Source: a virus. Taken from it: a DNA stretch of 29,942 nt. The translations under genes were made by a program, and so were the position numbers. The stretch's first letter is position 1. The number at the start of each line of letters is the position of its first letter. The DNA is taken from IMG/VR virus record IMGVR_UViG_3300023284_000614, positions 1 through 29,942 of that record. One strand, given 5' to 3'. Under the pieces are notes generated by a model. It made no database searches, was not told the origin of the DNA, and worked only from the letters and a program-made list of their open reading frames with translations. Positions 1-6,718 of the stretch are shown piece by piece.

Positions 1-543
1 GTTGCCCTGCGAACGCGGCGGGATCAAACAGCATATCGAGAACAGCGTTGCGCCATGGCTGGCCTCCCATGCCCCGTGGGTCGTTCGGGGGGGGGCCAGA
101 CGATGCTCCGAGGCTGCTATGACCCCTCTGGCGAGACAGGAGAGCAGACAGACATAGATCAGAACCCGGTCGGGACACTGGAAGCGATGCTTCCGGGATT
201 CTGGTCGCCTGGGCCTGTCCCCTGGCCAGCGCGACACCACTCCCTGCTATCAGTGTTCAACAAACATGCGGCTCCAGGCCAACCCGCGTTGCAAATCTGC
301 CCCGTAGGAGGCCGGCCGCTCATCAAGGCGCTGTCGGGCCGGTGGTACTACCAGCAGCGCCGGGACGGTAGCGTGGCCCGCGATCTGCCAAAGAAGCCGA
401 ACCACCCGTGGGAGGACTTGGGCGACGGCTTTATATATATGTTAGACCAGTTGCTCCAGGGACAAACGCCGGTGGAGGCGATTAAGGTGGAGTCGGACTT
501 TGATCCGCGGGGCACGGCATCCGCCCCAATGCTCACACTCTAA
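1..543 (+). CDS. terL: Terminase large subunit, C-terminal part, 5' end outside window, apparent frame break
   Basis: This is the end of the ATP-driven DNA packaging motor's large subunit, including its nuclease domain. From about position 100 one frame gives a recognisable terminase C-terminus: a DPSG motif (CYDPSGETGEQTD), then PALQICP, then KPNHPWEDLGDG with the Asp and Tyr typical of the last nuclease helix. Before position 95 the terminase-like reading (IKQHIENSVAPWLASHAPW) lies in a different frame, starting at base 2. The two join if the ribosome or the true sequence moves back one base at the nine-G run at 87-95. So the gene is either carrying a missing G in this assembly, or is disrupted, or uses a -1 slip. 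An ATG at 55 opens the downstream frame but falls in the middle of the domain and is unlikely to be a real start. The small Pro-rich gene and portal follow directly, as in many podoviruses. Confidence 0.8.
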   Translation, partial: VALRTRRDQTAYREQRCAMAGLPCPVGRSGGGQTMLRGCYDPSGETGEQTDIDQNPVGTLEAMLPGFWSPGPVPWPARHHSLLSVFNKHAAPGQPALQICPVGGRPLIKALSGRWYYQQRRDGSVARDLPKKPNHPWEDLGDGFIYMLDQLLQGQTPVEAIKVESDFDPRGTASAPMLTL

Positions 544-557
544 AGGAGGACACAGAG

Positions 558-782
558 ATGGGTGGCCTTATCAGTAGCATCTTCGGCGGCGGCAGACCCC
601 CGGCTCCGACGATTTTACCGCCCCCGCCTCCGGCACCACAGAAACAGGATCCAGGGGTGCAACGCCGAGCGGGAGAGGCGGCGGCACGGCGACGTCGAGC
701 GCGGGGCTTCCGGTCCACGATCCTGAGTCGGGATTTCGGGGGCGGCGAGAGCCAGGGGCTTCAACAGACGTTGGGAGCGTAG
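558..782 (+). CDS. Small Pro/Arg-rich protein between terminase and portal
   Basis: A 74-residue protein with three parts: a Gly-rich start (MGGLISSIFGGG), a poly-Pro stretch (about residues 13-27), and a basic segment ending in RSTILSRDFGGG and LQQTLGA. Small proteins with this plan (MGG start, poly-Pro, ATIL motif, TLLG-like end) recur between terminase and portal in podoviruses and are usually unannotated virion or head-assembly proteins. A strong ribosome site, AGGAGG, lies about ten bases before the ATG. The stop is immediately followed by the portal start, so the two are probably translated together. Its biochemical role is unknown. Confidence 0.75.
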   Translation: MGGLISSIFGGGRPPAPTILPPPPPAPQKQDPGVQRRAGEAAARRRRARGFRSTILSRDFGGGESQGLQQTLGA

Positions 783-2447
783 ATGCCAGCTAACGGTCCT
801 GCGATCAAAAAACGCTACGAACGCCTGAAAAACGAGCGGTTCCAGTACGACGACCGTTGGGAGCGCATGGCGTCATTCATCGCGCCGTCGCGGGAGGGGA
901 TCCGCGTCCAGTTCATCCCCGGCCATAAACAGGGCCGGAACGTCTATGACTCCACGACGATGATGGCAGCGGAGATTTCGGCCCATTTCATCGCCGGCCA
1001 CGTCATCAATCCAGGGCAACAATGGATGAACCTCCGGATGCGGCAACCCGAGTTTAATCAGGTGGATAGCATCCTGGAATGGCTTGAGGAGGTGCGGGAC
1101 CGGATGCTGCGGCGGTTCGCGTCCTCCATGTTCTACGCGGAAGCGCCCGAGAGCCTCATTGATTATGTGGGGTTCGGCACCGCGAATATGTTGATCGAGG
1201 AACAGCCGCAACCCCCGAATGAAATCCTCACCGGCTTCCGTGGGTTTATGGTCCAGGCCAACAAGATCGGGCGCTACGTCATCGCGGAAGGCCCCGATGG
1301 CATGGTGGATACCATGATGCGGGAGCACAAGTTGACGGCGCGGGCCATCCAGGACCAATGGCCGAATCAGACTTTGCCCATGAACGTCAGGGTGTCCTTG
1401 GAGAAGAACGAGGTCGATAAGCAGTTTACGATTATTCATGCCATCGAGCCCCGGCCGATCGCGGATCAAACGCGGGCCGGCGCTCTCGGGATGCCCTGGC
1501 AGTCCGCCTGGGTCGAGGAGGAGACAAAGCATTTGATTCTGGAGAGCGGCTTTCAGGTCTTTCCGGGTGCGGTCGCCCGCTATCAGAAAACGCCGGGCGA
1601 GGTCTACGGTCGTGGGCGGGGCGACCTGGCGTTTGCCGACACCTGGACCCTCAACACGGCGAAACGCATGGGACTTGAGGATTGGGCACTCAAAATCCGG
1701 CCCCCGATCCTGACCCGGCACGATTCGGTCATCGGCACGCTGCGATTGACGCCGGCCGGCCCGATGAGCGTCAACACCCACGGGGCTCCGATCCGCGATG
1801 TCATCATGCCATTCGAGACAGGATCCCGTCCAGAAGTCTCCCAAATCAAGGAGGAGGAGCTCCGGAAGTCGATCCGGCAAATCTTCTTTGTCGATCAGAT
1901 CCTTGCCCTCATGGAAGTCCAGAAAACGGAGATGACGGCCTTCGAGTTCGCCAAGAAGATCGAACTCCTGTTCCGGTTGCTCGGCCCCGTGTATGGCCGG
2001 CTGGAATGGGAATTTCTCCATCGGATCATTGACATCGCCTTCGAGACAATGCAGGCCGCGGGCGAGTTGCCACCTCCGCCTCCGGAAATCTTCGAGACGG
2101 ACGGCGAAATCGACGTGGAGTTCCAAAATCCCATTGCGAAGGCACAACGGGCGGGTGACGTCGAGGCGATTACGCTGGCGATCAACGACCTGGCCCCGCT
2201 CGCGCAAATCTTTCCCGAGATATGGGACGGCTTCGATCCCGATAAGACCCGTGCCCATGTGTTCGACGTCCGCGGTGTCCCGGCGAAGGTGGCGCGAAAT
2301 GAGGACGAGATCGAGGCCGTTCGCGTTGCGCGGCAGCAGCAACAGGAGCAGGAACAAGCCCTGCAACAAGCCGCGCAAATCAGCGAGGCAGCCAAAAATC
2401 TCGCCCCGATTCTCAAGGTTGGGCAGGGCGACCAAGGCGGGAGGTAG
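783..2447 (+). CDS. Head-to-tail connector (portal) protein
   Basis: This protein forms the twelve-subunit ring at the unique capsid vertex through which DNA enters and leaves and onto which the tail tubular proteins dock. It is 554 residues, the usual size for the podovirus head-tail connecting family (PF12236-like). Landmarks are an N-terminal segment with YERLKNERFQYDDRWERMASFIAP, the loop YGRGRGDLAFADTWTLN near residues 275-290, and MTAFEFAKK near 384-392 (the MTA-E/F motif of the family). A Gln-rich tail follows at about 517-530. It starts right after the preceding stop. A 520-codon open frame runs antisense through it but looks like a composition shadow. Confidence 0.93.
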   Translation: MPANGPAIKKRYERLKNERFQYDDRWERMASFIAPSREGIRVQFIPGHKQGRNVYDSTTMMAAEISAHFIAGHVINPGQQWMNLRMRQPEFNQVDSILEWLEEVRDRMLRRFASSMFYAEAPESLIDYVGFGTANMLIEEQPQPPNEILTGFRGFMVQANKIGRYVIAEGPDGMVDTMMREHKLTARAIQDQWPNQTLPMNVRVSLEKNEVDKQFTIIHAIEPRPIADQTRAGALGMPWQSAWVEEETKHLILESGFQVFPGAVARYQKTPGEVYGRGRGDLAFADTWTLNTAKRMGLEDWALKIRPPILTRHDSVIGTLRLTPAGPMSVNTHGAPIRDVIMPFETGSRPEVSQIKEEELRKSIRQIFFVDQILALMEVQKTEMTAFEFAKKIELLFRLLGPVYGRLEWEFLHRIIDIAFETMQAAGELPPPPPEIFETDGEIDVEFQNPIAKAQRAGDVEAITLAINDLAPLAQIFPEIWDGFDPDKTRAHVFDVRGVPAKVARNEDEIEAVRVARQQQQEQEQALQQAAQISEAAKNLAPILKVGQGDQGGR

Positions 2448-2448
2448 C

Positions 2449-2664
2449 GTGAGCGAATATGCAACAGTAAAGGAACATCCGACGGGATTCGCGTTGGAAT
2501 GTTCGGGCGACGTGGGAAAGGACGCGCTTGAGACGGCTTGCGCTTCTGTGCCATGGCACGCATCATTTGGCTATTACTTTGCCTATGATAACGATAAGAA
2601 CTTCGAGGCGGCAAAAGACATATTGCGAAGGCACGCCGTTGAAATTCGTGAGCAGCAAGAGTGA
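2449..2664 (+). CDS. Small hypothetical protein with GTG start
   Basis: A 71-residue acidic protein that matches no family I recognise. The start is taken as the GTG at 2449 because GGGAGG lies just upstream, overlapping the end of the portal gene; a longer reading inside the portal gene has no support. The protein contains a short aromatic patch (FGYYFAYDNDKNF) followed by a helical C-terminus. Its stop overlaps the GTG start of the next gene, so translational coupling is likely. It sits between portal and scaffold, where small head-assembly accessory proteins are common. Confidence 0.6.
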   Translation: MSEYATVKEHPTGFALECSGDVGKDALETACASVPWHASFGYYFAYDNDKNFEAAKDILRRHAVEIREQQE

Positions 2665-2960
2665 AGCAACGATTTGTTGATTGGCTCATTCAAAAATGGA
2701 CGCGAGAACCAGACGACAACATCAAGGAAGCCTACCGCGTCACGTTCTCGACGTTTCATGGCCGTTTGGTGTTGGACCACCTGATCTCGAACTCTTATGC
2801 CACCATCTATGAAGGAAAGGATCCGATTGAGGCCGCACATCATAACGGAATACGGGCGTGCGTACATCAGATCCTAGAAAACATTGATCGGGGAGAACAT
2901 CCCGAGAAATACGAGATCAAAGTAGAAGAAACCGACGTATTGGAGGTGTTCCATGGATGA
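2661..2960 (+). CDS. Bbp19-like small phage protein
   Basis: A 99-residue protein starting with GTG that overlaps the previous stop by four bases. The stretch YRVTFSTFHGRLVLDHLI followed by DPIEAAHHNGIRACVHQIL fits the layout of Bbp19-type phage proteins: a Y-x3-F-x-T-x2-GR-x-VL-x-DL helix, then an (E)-G-R-x3-x-x-IL helix. That family is found next to portal and scaffold genes in podoviruses, and its role is not established. The C-terminal 20 residues are acidic. The end overlaps the start of the scaffold gene by eight bases. Confidence 0.65.
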   Translation: MKQRFVDWLIQKWTREPDDNIKEAYRVTFSTFHGRLVLDHLISNSYATIYEGKDPIEAAHHNGIRACVHQILENIDRGEHPEKYEIKVEETDVLEVFHG

Positions 2961-3780
2961 ATTTTGGTATAGCCAGCTTCCCGAGACAGCCACGGTCGAT
3001 ATTGGCGGCCAACAGAGTCCTTTACGCGATCAGCCGTTTGTCAAGGAGTCCACGGACCTGGAAGCCTTCGTGCGGAGGGCGTTGGACAGTCATAGCGAGG
3101 TCGGTAGGCGGGTGCCGCTCAAGGCCACGACGCCGGAGGAGCTCGCCAACTGGAAAAACACCAATTTGCCGAAGCTGTACGAGGCCGGGATCCTCGAACG
3201 GCCGCCCGGCACCCCAGGTGACTACGCAATCGCCAAACCGGACATCTTGCCGGAAGGCATCGCGTGGAACGATGACCTGGCGACCCGATTTGCGGGGGCG
3301 CTCCATAAACACGGTGCCCCGAAGGCGCTGGCGACCGAATTGCTGGAGATTTATGGCGATGCGCTCGGTGGCACGCAAAAAGTGCTTGAAACCAACTATG
3401 ACACGGCACTCGCCGCGCTCAAAGAGGAACACGGGGAGCATTACGAGTCGCGGAGGGAAGAGGCGAAACGGTTGACCGCCCTTATATTTAAGACACCGGA
3501 AGAACTGGCCTTTTTTGAGGAGTTGGGCGTTGGCGACCACCCAGCCTTCTTGTCGGTTATGATGCGCCTCGCGCCACTCGCCGCACAGGACAGCAGCTAT
3601 CTCAAGGACGCGCTGTTGACAACGGGCGTCTCGCCGGAGGACGTGCGATCGGAGTTGTCGCGGATAATGACGGATAAGACCCATCCGATGCACGCCGGCT
3701 GGCATCAACGCGATGCGAAGGTCTTGGCGCATGTCGAGGAAATGTATAAGAAAGCCTATCCGGGCACCGTAGAGATATAG
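2953..3780 (+). CDS. Capsid assembly scaffolding protein
   Basis: A 275-residue, charged, mostly helical protein placed between the portal and the capsid protein, where podoviruses encode the scaffold that fills the procapsid and leaves before packaging. The region at residues 55-120 (EELANWKNTNLPKLYEAGIL, then DYAIAKPDILPEGIAWND) is typical of phage scaffold proteins of the 'put protease/scaffold-like' type. The central part (LLEIYGDALGGTQKVLE to EEAKRLTALI) should form long helices. The C-terminus (HPMHAGWHQRDAKVLAHVEEMYKKAYPG) is the sort of short helical segment that contacts the shell. The start has GGAGG upstream and overlaps the preceding gene by eight bases. Confidence 0.82.
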   Translation: MDEFWYSQLPETATVDIGGQQSPLRDQPFVKESTDLEAFVRRALDSHSEVGRRVPLKATTPEELANWKNTNLPKLYEAGILERPPGTPGDYAIAKPDILPEGIAWNDDLATRFAGALHKHGAPKALATELLEIYGDALGGTQKVLETNYDTALAALKEEHGEHYESRREEAKRLTALIFKTPEELAFFEELGVGDHPAFLSVMMRLAPLAAQDSSYLKDALLTTGVSPEDVRSELSRIMTDKTHPMHAGWHQRDAKVLAHVEEMYKKAYPGTVEI

Positions 3781-3782
3781 GC

Positions 3783-3959
3783 ATGGCGGAGCAAAGCAGG
3801 TCGAAAACGGTCCTTCGGTCTATGCTGCGGGAGGTCCATGAGAACGTTCCCTCGACGGTGACTCGCGCTAATGTGACAGGGAAACGGCGCACGGCCATGC
3901 TCACGGCAATCGCGTTTGCCAAGGCCCGCAAGGCCGGGGCACGGTTGCCTAAACGATGA
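3783..3959 (+). CDS. Small basic protein after scaffold (58 aa)
   Basis: A 58-residue very basic protein (MAEQSRSKTVLRSMLREVHE at the start, AIAFAKARKAGARLPKR at the end). In outline it resembles the small DUF6496-type phage proteins, which have a His-Glu pair followed by a helix AIAxAxxxARKAG, but the match is weak. It starts two bases after the scaffold stop. Its stop shares ATGA with the start of the next gene, which supports both being real. The high charge would fit binding nucleic acid or the capsid interior; that is inference. Confidence 0.6.
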   Translation: MAEQSRSKTVLRSMLREVHENVPSTVTRANVTGKRRTAMLTAIAFAKARKAGARLPKR

Positions 3960-4123
3960 CGTTAATACTGCCCAATCCTCGCCGCGTTGATGGTTACATC
4001 AAAAATGGGGTCCGCCTAAAATGGACGGACAAGAAGATTAGACGTGTGCTTGGTGTATCGCAAGAGCGAATCGAAAGAGTGACCCCTGACCGCACGGGGT
4101 CTGAGCGGGCCAGTAACCGTTAA
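3956..4123 (+). CDS. Small basic hypothetical protein (55 aa)
   Basis: A 55-residue protein that starts with the ATGA overlap at the end of the preceding gene. It is rich in Arg and Lys (GYIKNGVRLKWTDKKIRRVL). The segment DKKIRRVLGVSQERIERV could form a helix-turn-helix-like pair. No family is recognised. The overlapping start and the lack of any other gene here argue that it is translated. Confidence 0.5.
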   Translation: MTLILPNPRRVDGYIKNGVRLKWTDKKIRRVLGVSQERIERVTPDRTGSERASNR

Positions 4124-4179
4124 ACTAGATGGCACGCTACGCAGTACCGAGGATCGGGTATAAGCCCGGTCGGGGGATC

Positions 4180-4197
4180 GGGGGGCTTCGGCCCCCC
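4180..4197 (+). other. GC stem-loop with UUCG loop
   Basis: A perfect seven-pair stem GGGGGGC/GCCCCCC closed by a TTCG loop, an extra-stable tetraloop. No T-run follows, so it is not a standard intrinsic terminator; it may slow RNA polymerase or mark an mRNA 3' end. It lies in the roughly 100-base stretch between the 55-residue gene and the helix-turn-helix gene. Apart from a doubtful 31-codon frame, nothing else is seen in that stretch. Confidence 0.55.
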
Positions 4198-4223
4198 ACA
4201 CCCTCATGTCTACGGGGGAAGTG

Positions 4224-4430
4224 ATGGCACGACATAAGGACGTTGACGTAGATCACCCCAGCATTGTAAGTTCGATCAAACGGATGGCCGCGGACGGCAA
4301 AAAGACCGAGGAGATCATGCGGGTCGTCGGGATGCCGGCCGAGGTCGTCCGGAAACATATGGAAGCCGGAGAATCCGAGAAGCCCAAGAAGAAAGGAGTG
4401 CTGGACAAGATCACCGAGAGGGATGAATGA
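4224..4430 (+). CDS. Small helix-turn-helix-like protein
   Basis: A 68-residue charged protein. The central segment GKKTEEIMRVVGMPAEVVRKHM reads like a helix-turn-helix: two short helices around a Gly-Met-Pro turn, as in small sigma-like or resolvase-type DNA-binding folds. A basic tail (KPKKKGVLDKITERDE) follows. I chose the ATG at 4224 because GGGGGAAG lies just upstream; an in-frame ATG at 4206 would add six residues. The stop shares ATGA with the HNH endonuclease start. It might regulate transcription or DNA handling, but the target is unknown. Confidence 0.6.
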   Translation: MARHKDVDVDHPSIVSSIKRMAADGKKTEEIMRVVGMPAEVVRKHMEAGESEKPKKKGVLDKITERDE

Positions 4431-4855
4431 GGACGGCGTTAAAAGAGTGTCGGCATGGCCATCTGTTTGATGTAGGGAATACCATCATCCGAAACGACGG
4501 GAGCCGGAATTGTCGGAAGTGCCGACAGGCGTATCGCCGGAAATATCGGCGGTCGGAACAAGGACGGCCGAAGTGGTGGAAATATTATCTCGCATGGAGT
4601 CGGAGAACGTGGAACGAGCGCAAGTATGGATTAACCCCCGATGCAATGAAGGCCTTGGGTGAGAAACAGCTTGATCTTTGCGCTATCTGTCTTTGCGGTC
4701 TTAATGTGGCAAAGCAGATTCATGTGGACCACGACCATCGCACGGGTCGCGTGCGCGGCTTACTGTGTGGTGATTGTAACCGGGGGTTGGGTGCGTTTCG
4801 AGATAACCCGGATGCGCTCAACCGTGCGATCGAGTATATTGCCTTAAATAAATAG
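4427..4855 (+). CDS. Recombination endonuclease VII-type HNH nuclease
   Basis: A 142-residue nuclease of the phage T4 endonuclease VII-like (PF02945) family, which cuts branched or nicked DNA; many members are free-standing homing-type genes. The core is clear: C85 and C88 (CAIC), then HVDHDHRTGRVRGLLC with His/Asp residues 99-104, then C114 and C117 (CGDCNRGLGAF). The first half adds a zinc-finger-like group (C8, H10/H12, C29, C32) and a basic stretch, likely a DNA-binding addition. The linker YGLTPDAMKAL is typical of the family. It sits between the scaffold cluster and the capsid gene, coupled to the preceding gene by ATGA. It could be a resident resolvase or a mobile intruder. Confidence 0.9.
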   Translation: MRTALKECRHGHLFDVGNTIIRNDGSRNCRKCRQAYRRKYRRSEQGRPKWWKYYLAWSRRTWNERKYGLTPDAMKALGEKQLDLCAICLCGLNVAKQIHVDHDHRTGRVRGLLCGDCNRGLGAFRDNPDALNRAIEYIALNK

Positions 4856-5034
4856 TCCGACCGGATACCACCTCCGTTGAGGTGCCCGGTGAGGCGCAGC
4901 CTAAAGGCTGTCGTTTAGATCCACGTTAAGGATCTAGGCGGGCCTCGCGCAAGCGAGACACCCCTCCGGGCGGTTGCGGTTCCCGCCAAAGTGACCGCAG
5001 CATCGTCAACGTAGCTCAACGGAGGTTTCTTACC
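4856..5034 (+). promoter_or_regulatory. Highly folded non-coding leader of the capsid gene
   Basis: These 179 bases hold no credible gene but several perfect stems in a row. Stem 1 is ACCGG 4860-4864 with CCGGT 4886-4890, enclosing CACCTC 4869-4874 / GAGGTG 4879-4884. Stem 2 is CAGCC 4897-4901 / GGCTG 4906-4910. Stem 3 is TAGATCC 4916-4922 / GGATCTA 4930-4936. Directly stacked on it is GGCGGG 4937-4942 / CCCGCC 4982-4987, which encloses CTCGC 4944-4948, a GCAA (GNRA) loop, and GCGAG 4953-4957. A clear ribosome site (CGGAGG) follows before the capsid ATG. It probably stabilises, processes or tunes the capsid mRNA; no promoter could be identified. Confidence 0.55.
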
Positions 5035-5970
5035 ATGAGTATCACAGTCGATCAGGCATGGGTGTATCGCTTTCACGATATGCTCAATCTGACCTATCAG
5101 CAACAGGGCTCGCTCCTGGAGAACATGATCGCGCCTGAAATGGTCCACCGGGACGTGAGCGCGGCGATCGACTTCCATGAGCGGCTTGGGAACGTCATCG
5201 CCAATGACGTTATCAGCCCGTTCGGACAGACGAAAATCCTCAACCCGGCGCACTCCAGGCGCTCGGCTACGCTGCAAAGCTCTGATGCGGCGGTGCTGAT
5301 CTCGGACGAGAACACCCTCCGGAGCATGGTCAATCCCCAAAACGGCTACACCAACACCATCGTCTTTGCCATGGGGCGGCGGGCCGACAAGCACATCCTT
5401 GACGCCTCTATCGGTACGGCCACGACAGCGGCCGTGACAACCGGAACAGGTGTCATCACGTTCGGCACGCAAGCCATGCTGGCTGCCCATCAGATCGGCG
5501 GCGCAACGGCGATGGACCTGGCGCGGATCATCAACGCTGCCGAGCTCCTAAGCAAAGCCGGCGTCCCGAACGGGCCGAGTGAGCGCATGTTCTGGTACAG
5601 CCCCGGCCAGTTGCGCGACATTCTGGCCATCACTCAGGCGAGCTCGTCCGACTTCACCAGGAACCAGATCCACGATTTCGGCACCATCAACGGCGTGTCA
5701 TGGGAAGGGTTCCGATGGACCGAGATTGCCGATGTGGTGGATCCCTCACTGACCGTCTTGCAACGGATGCTGGCGCTGACAGGGACCACGCGCTCCTGTG
5801 TGGCCGCGCATAAGGCTGCGATCGGGCTCTCGATCGCCCAGGACACCACCACGAAGATCAACGAGCGGCCGGACCTGAACAACAGTATCCAGGTGCGAGC
5901 GGTCAAGAAGATGACGGCCGTGCGTGTGTGGGAAGGCGGCGTCGTGCAGGTGGACGCGCTAGAGAACTAA
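5035..5970 (+). CDS. Major capsid protein
   Basis: A 311-residue shell protein of the podovirus 'phage capsid protein' group (HK97-like fold expected). Recognisable parts are the N-terminal helix region VYRFHDMLNLTYQQQGSLLE with the Q-x-GS-x-L signature, the loop NPAHSRRSATLQSSDAAVLI (the 'H-x-RR' element before a DxAVLI strand), and the helix GYTNTIVFAMGRRADKHIL. The C-terminus is a strand-rich VRAVKKMTAVRVWEGGVVQV. It follows the scaffold at the expected place and has its own folded leader and a strong ribosome site, in keeping with high expression. No decoration or cleavage site is evident. Confidence 0.9.
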   Translation: MSITVDQAWVYRFHDMLNLTYQQQGSLLENMIAPEMVHRDVSAAIDFHERLGNVIANDVISPFGQTKILNPAHSRRSATLQSSDAAVLISDENTLRSMVNPQNGYTNTIVFAMGRRADKHILDASIGTATTAAVTTGTGVITFGTQAMLAAHQIGGATAMDLARIINAAELLSKAGVPNGPSERMFWYSPGQLRDILAITQASSSDFTRNQIHDFGTINGVSWEGFRWTEIADVVDPSLTVLQRMLALTGTTRSCVAAHKAAIGLSIAQDTTTKINERPDLNNSIQVRAVKKMTAVRVWEGGVVQVDALEN

Positions 5971-5994
5971 GGCAGCCTGGAGAACTAAGCCAGC
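5962..5994 (+). repeat. Tandem duplication of the capsid gene end
   Basis: GAGAACTAAGGCAGC at 5962-5976 recurs as GAGAACTAAGCCAGC at 5980-5994, a period of 18 bases with one mismatch. The first copy contains the capsid stop codon; the second duplicates it in the same frame after the stop. It looks like a small slippage duplication. Confidence 0.8.
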
Positions 5995-6003
5995 TAACCA
6001 GCA

Positions 6004-6019
6004 ATAGCCTTCGGGCTAT
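6004..6019 (+). other. UUCG stem-loop after the capsid gene
   Basis: ATAGCC, loop TTCG, GGCTAT: a perfect six-pair hairpin 34 bases after the capsid stop and just before the ribosome site (AGGAGAGG) of the next gene. No T-run follows. It probably protects or ends part of the capsid mRNA rather than stopping all transcription. Confidence 0.6.
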
Positions 6020-6030
6020 GAGGAGAGGAC

Positions 6031-6465
6031 ATGGGTGCGGTTACAAGGGATTCAGTGCTCTTTGCCAGCAAACACACCAACACGGAACTCCGTGATGCCC
6101 GGGACGGGGGGGGGCGTCTGGTTCCTATTCCCTTCGAGCATACGGTGGTGGCGGGTGAGGTGTCTACCGACATCGTGAACCTGGCCGTGTTGCCTGCCAA
6201 CTGTGAAGTGATTTCGATGGAGTTTCAGACTGATGGCGTGGGCGGGACAGGCACGACCATCATAATCGGTGACTCGGCCGACACCAACCGTTTCATGCTC
6301 GCGCTCGACGTCGATACGGAACTGACGGTCGTTCCGCTCATGCCGTTCACGGGGTGGCGGTTTCGACCGACGGCGGATACCACCATCATTTCGACGTGGG
6401 GCGTAGACGATCCGGTCGCAGGGAATATCATTCGAGGGTATTTCCTGATCGTGCCAGGCGCGTAG
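6031..6465 (+). CDS. Probable capsid-associated (decoration-type) virion protein
   Basis: A 144-residue strand-rich protein directly downstream of the capsid gene, where podoviruses often place a head decoration or stabilising protein. The pattern LAVLPANCEVISMEFQTDGVGGTGTTIIIGDSADTNR, then a Leu/Phe/Thr-rich segment and NIIRGYFLIV at the end, matches a widespread unannotated phage beta-sandwich type (a 'LPAG..V......tD..G...T..vGd...~~~R...' layout). A nine-G run at 6106-6114 (coding DGGG) keeps the frame intact, unlike the same-length run in the terminase. The start has AGGAGAGG upstream. The function is inferred from position and fold pattern only. Confidence 0.65.
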   Translation: MGAVTRDSVLFASKHTNTELRDARDGGGRLVPIPFEHTVVAGEVSTDIVNLAVLPANCEVISMEFQTDGVGGTGTTIIIGDSADTNRFMLALDVDTELTVVPLMPFTGWRFRPTADTTIISTWGVDDPVAGNIIRGYFLIVPGA

Positions 6466-6479
6466 TAAACCTAAGCTGT

Positions 6480-6514
6480 GTGGCTGCGGCTCGGAACGCT
6501 CGGGCCGCAGCCAC
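6480..6514 (+). other. Strong stem-loop after the capsid-associated gene
   Basis: An eleven-pair perfect stem GTGGCTGCGGC / GCCGCAGCCAC with a 13-base loop fills most of the gap to the next gene. No T-run follows, only CCGGGG, which serves as the next ribosome site. It resembles a pause or processing site, or a partial terminator lowering expression of the accessory genes after the capsid genes. Confidence 0.6.
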
Positions 6515-6526
6515 CCGGGGATAACT

Positions 6527-6718
6527 ATGGCGGCTTTTGCGACGTTTGCAGCGGCAGAAACGCGGGCCTATGCCCTGGTCCTAGACCACACCTGGAATAA
6601 CGCCCATGCGGCCCGCCAGGTGGACGGCACGGTTGCTGTCCGCGTCCAGAGGTTGATGAGTGCAACGAATCCGGACAATGGAGATTGGGTCGAGATCACC
6701 GACGACGCCACAACCTAA
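6527..6718 (+). CDS. Small hypothetical protein
   Basis: A 63-residue protein (MAAFATFAAAETRAYALVLD at the start) with a GGGG ribosome site upstream. It has an Ala-rich helix followed by a strand-rich half (GTVAVRVQRLMSATNPDNGDWVEITDD). No family is recognised. Its end overlaps the next gene by 59 bases if that gene starts at the GTG at 6660. It is the first gene after a strong stem-loop and opens the accessory island. Confidence 0.5.
   Translation: MAAFATFAAAETRAYALVLDHTWNNAHAARQVDGTVAVRVQRLMSATNPDNGDWVEITDDATT

Noticed and set aside
873-2435. 520-codon open frame antisense to the portal gene
   Set aside because: It mirrors a firmly identified gene, has no recognisable domain, is Arg/Leu/Asp-rich as expected for a composition shadow, and would oppose the whole operon.
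1895-2689. 264-codon minus-strand frame over the portal end
   Set aside because: It is Ser/Arg/Cys-rich with low-complexity runs, antisense to real genes, and has no supporting ribosome site or family.
4129-4224. 31-codon frame before the helix-turn-helix gene
   Set aside because: It is Gly/Pro/Arg-rich because it crosses the GC hairpin at 4180-4197, has no ribosome site, and has no recognisable features.
4840-5034. Group I intron around the HNH gene
   Set aside because: The bases after the HNH stop (ATAGTCCGACC followed by a paired stem) recall the 3' part of a group I core, but no matching GGACTA-type partner was found upstream, the HNH gene is coupled to its neighbour by ATGA, and no split gene is evident.
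4856-5034. tRNA gene in the capsid leader
   Set aside because: The stems do not form a cloverleaf, and there is no T-loop signature or anticodon arm at the right spacing.
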